Of a stretch of DNA of 64,000 bases, positions 12,401 to 22,500 are shown piece by piece. A model generated the notes under the pieces. That model worked only from the letters and a program-made list of their open reading frames with translations, was not told the DNA's origin and made no database searches. Both the position numbers and the translations under genes were made by a program. The stretch's first letter is position 1; each line of letters opens with the position of its first letter. This DNA is from Lytechinus pictus. Its lineage: Eukaryota; Echinodermata; Echinoidea; Temnopleuroida; Toxopneustidae. The stretch spans positions 24,689,501 through 24,753,500 of the forward strand of contig NC_087257.1 in assembly GCF_037042905.1 (NCBI RefSeq), given 5' to 3'.

Positions 12401-15400
12401 AATCTCCATTTTACATTGCATACTGCTATATGTATTCTCTTTAGAATAGCTGTATGATACAGTACAAATACAATGATAGATTCTTCATTTATTCTTTATG
12501 CTCTTCAAACAAATAATTATGTAAACATTGTATTAATCAAGTATCACACCTGCTCTTGCCTACAACCACCCTTTAATACATACTCATACTTTGCTTCTTT
12601 CTTTGTTTTTGTTTTTTAACTTCTGAAATAATTATATGTTCCACTGTATATTTTACCTATAGCCATTGCCTAATATTTTTTTTTATCTTCTCTGAAAAAA
12701 ATGTTACACTCTGTTAAGTACCTACATGTAGTAATTACCTACTTAAAATAGTTCTTACATACTTATGCTTTGCTTTTGTGTATTCTTTGTTTTTCCTTGT
12801 TTTTTCCCTTGAAAAAATTATCTTCATTGTTTTTAAGTAACCAATCTATTGTTTTTACCTACTTATGTTTTTCCCTTTGTTTTCTTTTACTTTTATAAAG
12901 AATGTCCCGCTGTGTTTTACCAAATTAATTCGTTTTATATCCATCATGCGGTATAAAAGAGGAAAGGCCTTGATAGGCCAATGGCCTCCTGTCACACACA
13001 TCCTCTACACGCCAATTCTTAGTGTCATAGTTTCATTGTAAGTCCTTGATTGTCTTAACGTAATCATATAAGCTTTATTTTGTTTTTAATATATACTGTA
13101 TCTTTATAAAGATATGAAATAAATAGAGTGACTGAACTAAATAATTGTTCCTGCAGGTTCCCTGCTGGACGGTGGTCTGGCTATGATCCCGGTCAGCGGA
13201 CTGTCCTCCCAGCCCACCCGTCCTAACCCAACTCAACCGTCCTCTCAACTCAACTACACAACTCTTCATCCCACCGCTGACACCGAAAGTCATGGCTACC
13301 CAGCCTGGCCTCCCACCGAACGCTCCCCGAGTCCCATCTCCAACAGCGCCCTCTCCCTGAACCTCAAGCCACCTCTGAGATCTGCCAGCTCTCCTCAGCT
13401 CCACCGGGTGTCCAAGGGTGATCTTCGGGATCTGCTGTTCCTGGTACCGACTTTACCGCTCAAAGGCATATTTGATATCGGCAGTGGCCATTATGATGTT
13501 GTCCTGGATGAGAAGCAGATCAGTTGGACTCCTCTTAGTAGGTCAAGCCATGGTGAGTCAGTAAATTGGTCTACACCTTCTTCTACTTTCTGTCTGGTCT
13601 TATCGCAAATGGTCTAATCCCAGTTCATGTAAAAACCTTTTGGTCTCATCCGATAATCATGGTGATAAACTTGGTGATCGTGCATTTGCACTTGCTGCCC
13701 CCAAAGTATGGAATAGCTTGCCAATTGACATAAGAAGCTCTCCATCATTGACTATCTTCAAATCGAAATTGAAAACATATCTCTTCAGTTAGGAAAATTC
13801 GCTGTGTAGAATTAAGTCAAAAGAGCTCTGAAAAAGCGCAGCTTTACAAATTAATGTTTATTCATTTATATTGTTCTATAAAATGACCTCATTGGCAATT
13901 ATTATCCCACATGGTGTAATCCTACATGTAGTTCATGTATAAATTGTTCTTGTTCTTCTTTTATTGTTTATCCCGTTATTCATCTTCTTCTCTTCTCTTC
14001 CATTCTTCCTCCTCCACCTCCTCTCTTCCCTTATCCCTCTGCTTCTCCTTTTCTCCATCAACCACAAGCCAAAGGTGAGCAGTACCCAAAGGTGATCAAG
14101 ATCAAAGACATCTTTGCTGTCCAGATTCAGAGGATACAGAGGGCGGGGCAGGAAGATGGGGGTCATCCCAAGGGGGTGTCTATCTTTGTGGTACATCCCA
14201 AGAAGGGCGTGGCCAACGGGCTTACTTGGGAGGAGATAGTCCTTGAATCGACCAATGAGGGAACCTGCCAACAGTGGTTTCAGGCCATTCTGAAGCTCAT
14301 CAATGGTAACTGTCTTTTTTTTAAAATTGCAAATCAGAACTACCTATCAATGACTGAGACTCCCTGAAAAATGTTTTTTTTAAGGCAACTTTTTAATAGC
14401 ATTATGGTCTTGGATGGCTAAGATTGCAACTCAGCTGTCATTGGCCACCTCTGATGCCCATTGCTGAAGTGTCAGGGAACCTTACGCCAAAAAAAATTTA
14501 CTAATCTTAAACACTTTACTGTCCCTGCTCCTGCATGCGATACCAAATGCAACAATATGCCCTTAAGAATGACCTCTGTCAATTAAAAATCAATCTAGTA
14601 GTTTATGTTGTTTAGTTTCAAGATAATATAAATGTACAAAATTTAATTCACTGTGAAATGTGTTGAGCCTAATGGAAAAGCACACTGTATTGACTAATAG
14701 TAATAATCATATTATAAATGCTGTTTGAATTTCTCTAGAATTCACTGAGAGACCAAAGAGACTAAAAATCTTTGTGGATACCATGAGATCTGAGAAGGCC
14801 AAACAAGTCTATGAAAATAAAATCAAGATGCTATTCCACCATACTAGAATGAAAACGGATATCGTAGGTAAGTGAAATCATAGAGTGTTGATCTTATGTA
14901 TTTAATTTTTGTCCGTCCGTCCATCCATCCTTCCATCCATCCTTTCATCCATCCATCCACCCACTCATCCATCCATTTATCCATCCATTCATCACTCTAT
15001 TCTTCCATCCATCTAATATTAATGGTAATAAATGTGTTTGATTATATACATGTGGCAAATGAGAACAGTAAGTTTTTTATCCATTTGTTCCAACAGGTTA
15101 TAAAAATAATCCTTTCTCACTTCGCAATGAAGTTAACTTCTGTCAATTTCCCATTCAATTCATCAATCTACTTACGTTTTCACTCTATTGAAAGAAAACC
15201 CCAGCAATCGCAAATATGCAATTATGTTATTGTGATCTTTGAATAGAACGTCATTGAATTCTAGCAGGCATAATCAATTATTCAGTACAAGGTAGTGACT
15301 ATGTAGACTCCCAATTATTATTTTTTTTAAAGAGAAGATAATGTATACACTAGTTTCATTCATACACAATCATTTTTTTTTTTTTTTGGGGGGGGGGGGG

Positions 15401-18400
15401 CGTTGGTAATAATAGTAGTCTTGGTCTGCAAACAAGTGGGAGTTCACATACACAAAAGGCATCTGAATAACCAAAATTTCATTGAATGGGGTAGACATGA
15501 ATATGCAAAGTTGATTTTCTCCAGGAACTGGTGGATGCATTTATGAAATTAGTAGAGAAAGAAAATAGATGGCTGTAAAAAAATTGCAAGCATGAAAGCT
15601 GATATTTGATCAGATTTTGATGTCTTTGTAATTTGTCATCAAGGTATTTCTACTATTATTTTAGTACTGCTATTAAAGTAATGAAAAATTCTGGTACTTT
15701 ATTTGATAGCAGTTTCTAAGTGCTTTATAGTGTTTTTGAATCTTTTTATAATATGTCACATGATGAAATACTTCTTTTTCCCTGGAAGTGTGCTTGCAGG
15801 CACGGTTGGCAGTTAAACGCTAATGGGAAAGAAATGTAAGTTTTCCACTTTTTTTTCTTTTGTAGAGGTCAGCCGTCAACATCAAGTGCAAGATGCAATA
15901 GATGCCATGGATTTTAGTGATATAGATGGGTGAGTATATTGAACTTTACTTTGCCCCCCCCCATTAGTAATTTTTTTTAAAGATGTTTTCACAAATTACT
16001 TTCCTCTGTATGCCTATTGACTGAAAGATAAAGATAACAATTAAATATCCCTTTTAATTTTGTTTTTGTTCAGAAGTTCTAACCAATATAACTTATATTT
16101 CAATTTTTTTCTGAATTTGTTTCATTCATGGAACATTCCACTTAATTTACAGGGTAGTATGTATTGGAGGGGATACAATTACAAATGAAGCAGTACATGG
16201 GTTGCTACAGAGAGCTCAGAGGGATGTGGGTATAGAAATATCACCGGACACCCCCATGGCGAAGTGTAGGATTCCACTTGGTATTATTCCAACAGGTTAG
16301 TATTTGTAATCAAGTTTATGTAAAGATTTGGTCTTTTACTGGTTCAGGCGCGGAAGTGAGTTGGCTCAGCTCAATGTCTGCCTGTTGAAGCAAAGATTAT
16401 GGGTTAGAGTATGTCTCTGGCGGATGCCTGAAGTCTGGGTTGTATGTTATGAACCATAATAATATTGAAATTCATGCATTTTATATTACATATGAGGCAG
16501 CTGCTCCAATATGACATTACAAATAACAAAATCTTGAAATTCTGATAACTTTATTAATCTTGTAATCTTTTTGTATTGTAATTACCGGTACAAACATTTT
16601 GTCAGGGTGAACTACCCTCTAATGGAGAGTCATCACTTTTGTGTGTTAAGATCCCTCTGCTCTATTTGTATACGAGAAGGGGAAACCCCCAGTGTATTGG
16701 TACACCAGCACCTTGTTATTGTCTGTGGCATAAAATTTTTTTTTTTTTAATCTTTAATTTGGGTTTGTTATTTGTTATTTGTTATTTTTTTTTTAAATAA
16801 TAGCCATTCATTTATTCATTTATTTATTTATGTTTATTTTATTTATTTCATTAATTAAGTAATTAATTTATTTATCTGTCTATTTATTTATTTATATATT
16901 TATTTAATTATTGATTGATTTATTTATCTGTCTATATTTTTATTCATTTATTTATTTATTCATTCATTCTTTATTTATTTATATTTTTTCTGGGGGGGGG
17001 GGGATGGGTGACGATGGTACCTCTTTTTATACTGCACACAAAACCCTGCTCTTGATATTATTTTGTTATTTGGATGGATCTAGGATTGTTCAACATTGTA
17101 GCTCATTCTACGCAGGGAATCAGCAGTGCAGTGACCGCTGCACTCCATATTATATTAGGTATGTATTTCTGATATTATTCATGAATGAATCCTATTTGGG
17201 TAGAATTTTCTTATGCATGTACACGTGAAAAGCAGACATTTGTGAATTAGATTATAGGTGAAGGGATAGAAGATCACAGAGGTCACTTAATTGATATATT
17301 ACTCACAAATCAGAGAGAGTTGGTAGTTCTGAAATTCAAATAATTTTCAAAATGTTTTTTTGGGGGTCAACATTTTCACAGAAGGTTAAAATATATAATA
17401 TTGATAACAAAATGTTTAGTGGCAGATTTAGCCAGGTTGAACACAATACCATTACTTGAATACATACATGTGTCAATTTATATAGTGCAGCTGTCATATG
17501 CATATGCTCTATTGCACATAAAAGTCAGTATCATATTTCCCCGGCTGCAGCTGGGCTAAAGCTCAGTAGGAATAAATTCTATCTGGTACGTGTTTTCCTC
17601 GGCTATTGTAGCTATTAAATGAAGCCAATGTAGATTAATTTCTTGATGAAGGAAAATTATGCAATTCTTTTTAATATTTTCCCCATCATATACGACCCGT
17701 CGATCTATGTTTTATGTCTGCTGAAGAAGATTTTCTATTGTTAGTTTCTATATTATGTATGGGTTTGATATTAATTGTTTTTCAAACTATCTTTTAAAAA
17801 AAGTTTTGAGAAGTTTAAGATTATATGATATTTCTTTGATAATTTTCCCTAGGTCATATACAACCTGTTGATGTGTGTTCCATGTTCACGGAGGAAGGTT
17901 TCCTTCGGTTTGGTTTCTCTATTATGTATGGATTTGGCAGCGATTGCTTGAGACGAGCCGTTAAGTCGCAGCATGTTCTCAAGTCTAAATCAGCGGAGTA
18001 TGCCATGGCCAAGAGTCTTGTCAAGCTGAGGTGAGCTTTAATTTGTCTGTGTCACAAGATATGCCCTTATTGTGACATCATTCCTTTATGCTGATCCTGA
18101 TAGATGTTGCGACAACAGTGTACTCATTACCATGCATTAGTTTCTCTTTCAAAGTGATTATATTCAAAGGGGTAATAGTAATAGCGGGGCCCGCTGGGAG
18201 AACAGTTTTCAGAACTGAAGTGGCTTCCCCGGGTAAATATACCTATATTATCATTATTATTACAAACCTCATTTAAACTTTCCAGTTAAAGGATCTCAAT
18301 TCTAATTCTACCGATTTATCTGCATTTCTCTTTGTACCTGTGGTCCATGGTTCAGTTGAATAGTCTTTAAGTTGGCAATTCCACTTGTACTGTATGCTAT

Positions 18401-19448
18401 CGAGGAAAAAGTCGTTCCACAAAGAGATAACCAACAAGAAAATGTAGGCCTGAATATTGGTGTTACATGCATGTACATGTATTATAAAGTGAACAAATAA
18501 TGTTGTGCTCTATGGCTGCTCAGTGCAGTGATAATACTAAATAACCAATATGACGTGATATTGAATTTTCAACAAATAGACAGCATATTTGGTAGACTAT
18601 ATATCACTTTTCGAGATAAAAATGGATTATAAGTTATTTAGGTATAGCAGAAAACAAAGCTGCTTTAACCTATAAATATTTGAAAGTATTAAAGTATTGG
18701 AAGTTATGATTGTAATGTTTATCAGATTTATACTATCTATGGTATAAAAAAATTCTGAAAATAAGGGTACTTCTGGTAGAATAAATGTACATGTATAACT
18801 GACTAAATGACTGAAATTTACAATATTGTTTACTTTGCTTGTTATTTGCTACAGTGACCATTCTCTTTGAGTGATCAATTTTCCTCTGATAGAATAATTG
18901 TCAACCAATATTTACAAGATTGAAAATCACACTGCAAATCAACTTTTATTTATATTTTTACACATTTTTTTTCTTCAAACAAGTGCACACCCAGTTACCA
19001 ATAATGCGTAAAACATTTATTTGAATGCAGGATAAAAGAGCATTGTAGATTAAATACCTTGCTCACAGGCATAAGTGCTGTGGCCGGGGATCAAACCCCG
19101 GACTTTCCATGTATAGCCAGGCACCTTAGACCACTCGGCCATGGCACCTCCACAAAATCATATTTTATGCCTATGCGTGATGATAAAACATTGGATATTG
19201 ATTTTCTGATTTTTTTTCCCTCATGTAGGTCATACAATTGTGAAGTGAGTTATCTTCCATTAGACAAACGTAATACCATGACCACAGAGGATTCGTCTAC
19301 TTGTATAAAAGGGTAAGTGGAATGAAGCCTTGCTCATACATACATATTGTGACAAACGATCCCATGGAGAATAAAAGATATATTTTATCCAAACCTTAAC
19401 ATACTTTTAAAGAACTTGATTAGTCCATAAGTTTTTGTTGTCATCTAC

Positions 19449-19513
<65 letters not shown>

Positions 19514-22500
19514 CATCCACCCACCCACCCATCCATCCATCAAATCATCCATCCATGGATCCTTTTATCCACTCATTCATATATCCATCGATCTATCTAT
19601 CTACATTGACCCATCTATATTTCTGTTCTTAGGTGCAAGGTATGTGGACACGCCCCTGATCTAACCCACCTAGTCCACTCCACGCCGATACCCCTCCGCC
19701 CAAAGGATAGCCCTCTGGCCCTCCGCAAGCTCACCGCCCACCACCGCCCATCCCTTGGAACACTTGGGGCCAACCCCAACACCAATCCCAGGTCCAGTCG
19801 TAGCTCCAGTCCTGTACCAAGCAGGCGGAGTATGGGGGCGTCTGTTCCGTCCATTCCCATGATTGCATGGAGCGGAGAGTCCGTACACAGCTCGTCTGAA
19901 GAATGCTTGGTGACACCAAAGAAGAAGAATAGCAAAGATGTTGTCAAATCAATTTTTAAAAGAGGTAAGTGAAGCTTAGGAGAATGATTGAAATGCTTAT
20001 GTGCCGGGATGGTGGCCAGTACCGGCCCCACAATAACGCTATTCACGCTAACAGAGCAATAAAAGTAGGTCCCGTCACATCTTTCGGATTGTGATATCAA
20101 ACATTGATCCTAGATGTAAATATTGAGTTGTTGTGACATCAGGCATCGCTGCAACATTACTGGTTGTATCAGGGCCTCTGTTAGTGGATTGTTAGCGATA
20201 ACAACGTTTCTGTGCGGCCGGTACTGGATGATAGACTTACATTACTGTTTACCTATGAATTTTCTATCACTCTCTGTCATGTCTTTTTGCTTATTTTATT
20301 TTTTTCACATTTTTTTCATGTATACAGAATTCTTAATTTGCCTCAGTTGATCTATTGAAATTTTAGTCTGTACAAAATTTTATGGAATAAATTCCTGTGG
20401 TCAACAGTTTATCTGTGTCGCAGCCACTTGACATGTTGTAGACCGGATGATTATGCTAGAATACCCGCTTTCATATACCCTATTGTATCTGTATTTTTTT
20501 TTCAAACTGTAACTGCATAAACAATTAATATTTTTGTCAATTTGAGGAGTAAATAAAGATCAATTTAAACCTTAGAATTAATGTGTAGCTCTATTAAGTC
20601 TAGTGCTAATGGAATAGCCCAAATATTACCCATTCCTGATTTTGATTCACCACCCTCTGTACAGGCCTTGAGGCTCCCTCTTCTGCCCCCAACTCCAGGC
20701 CCAGCAGTGCAGCATGGGGGGACCAAGACACCCCTCTACCGGGTGTGGCCGGTATAGGGAGGGGTGCTGATACCACCCAGAGGAACCTCAGGAATGTCTT
20801 CACCACAGGAGCAGGTGACCGGTCTGGAGGAATACCCTCAGTTCAGGTGACCCCTGCTTTAGGAGGTTCTAAGAGTGGTATCGCTGGCATGCAGAAAGGC
20901 ATCGGCATCCTACCCACAATAGGTTAGAGATTTGTTTGATATACAGTAAAGGCCAGAAGTTTACATACATCGAGGAAATTCAAAGAAAAGTTGACACTTG
21001 CCAAACATTATAAAATTTACTGTTTCGTATGAAATATTTGTGCTATCATGACGAATTTGATATGAAACAAATGAGTATGTCATACCCCTTCATCACTTTG
21101 CTTTGTCATCACGAGCTGAAAAATATTTAGGTGTCATTTTTTTTCCCCCAAACACTTCATATTTTAGACAAATTAAAAATAAAAACTTGACAAAAACATT
21201 TCATATTTAAGCTAGTTACTTCTCAAAACAAACATTTCAGATTACACTTTCTTGTTCAGTGGTGACATATCATGATAGAAAATATAATATTAATCATAGA
21301 TTTGACATTTATATATTTCTGTGAAACGATGTTTGAAAATATAATAAACAATAGAATACATTTCGCATGAATATTACTTTTTTTTCAAAGGAAATTCCAC
21401 CTTAAATATGCTTTAATCCCAACTTCATCTCAATCATGTCAAAGAGCTTTAATACGCTCTTTCATTTGATACCAAATTCATCATGGTAGTATTTATATTT
21501 CTGAAGATATAGTAAATTTTACGATTGGCAAGCGAAGAAATTTCTCTGAATTCCATTGGTGTATGTAAACTTTTGGCCTCAACTGTATTTACCCAAAGAA
21601 ATCATTGAAATATCTACAGCTAAATTTGCCTATTAAGCCGAATCTTTTTAAACCATAGTAATTTGTTAGACTTGCGCAAGTAGAAGTAACGGACGATGAT
21701 CACACCGCTGCCACTAGTCAAGTAGAAATATGGAAAATAATGGACGAATTGGCTAGTTGCTGAGACATTTATTGGCCGTGGTTGAGTGGCCGCATATATG
21801 TACATCTATGGAGAGCCATTTGTGATGGCAGAATTAAACAATATATCATACTGGCATTACAAGATTACATGTTTTGCTTAATCAGGTCTGAAAAAAAAAT
21901 TGCTTCATAGATTTGGGCGAATATTTGATTTATTGGAGGTCGACTAATGCAAGTTTACACTTTCAAATTATTAGATAATGAGTTTGTACTTCACAACTAA
22001 TTGAGTTAGCAATACTGTATTGGATATAAGTAGCTAATATAAGCTTTACTATATAGGTTGATTATTTCCCAAATTCTAAAGTAACCATTGACTGCAATGG
22101 GTTCACATGTGGGAATAAAAGCACCGACAGTGAGAACATCAGATCATTTCCTATGCATTTTCCTTTATTTGTTTACAAACAGACCCAAATCGTTCACCTC
22201 GATCCAAAGAAAAATGGTTAAAATTCCAGGATTCTTTCACGAGCATTGGCGTCGTAACCTTGCCCAACCGAAGCCAACTGGTACCTCGTGGTCTGGCTCC
22301 TGGTGGCCATCTTGCCGATGGCCATGCTGACCTCATCCTGGTCAGAAAGGTCAACAGGAAGGAGTTCAGGAAATTCCTACAGCATCATGGGAATGGTGAA
22401 GACCAGGTCAGTTTTAAAATGATATTTTCATGTCCTGTTTCATTGGATTTAGAGCTTTTGTTTGAATTTGGTAAATGTGAATTCAATTCAATTCAGTTGT

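Larger units (their letters stand above)
6519..13156 (+). other. First coding intron of CERKL (6.6 kb)
   Basis: Bounded by a GTATGT donor and a TTCCTGCAG acceptor. It contains a GTCTAA-type degenerate repeat at about 6830-6985, a perfect palindrome at 9365-9420, an AT run at about 9470-9490, a 1.06-kb foldback at 10302-11362 and degenerate pyrimidine-rich tandem repeats at about 12570-12925. No coding exon joining the gene is visible inside. Confidence 0.7.

Noticed and set aside
13075-13404. 109-codon frame antisense to CERKL exon 2
   Set aside because: Shadow frame; the sense exon has consistent splice sites and matches the CERKL N-terminus.
19615-20100. 161-codon frame antisense to a CERKL exon
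   Set aside because: Shadow of the GC-rich coding exon 19633-19964; the sense strand is supported by splice phase and homology.
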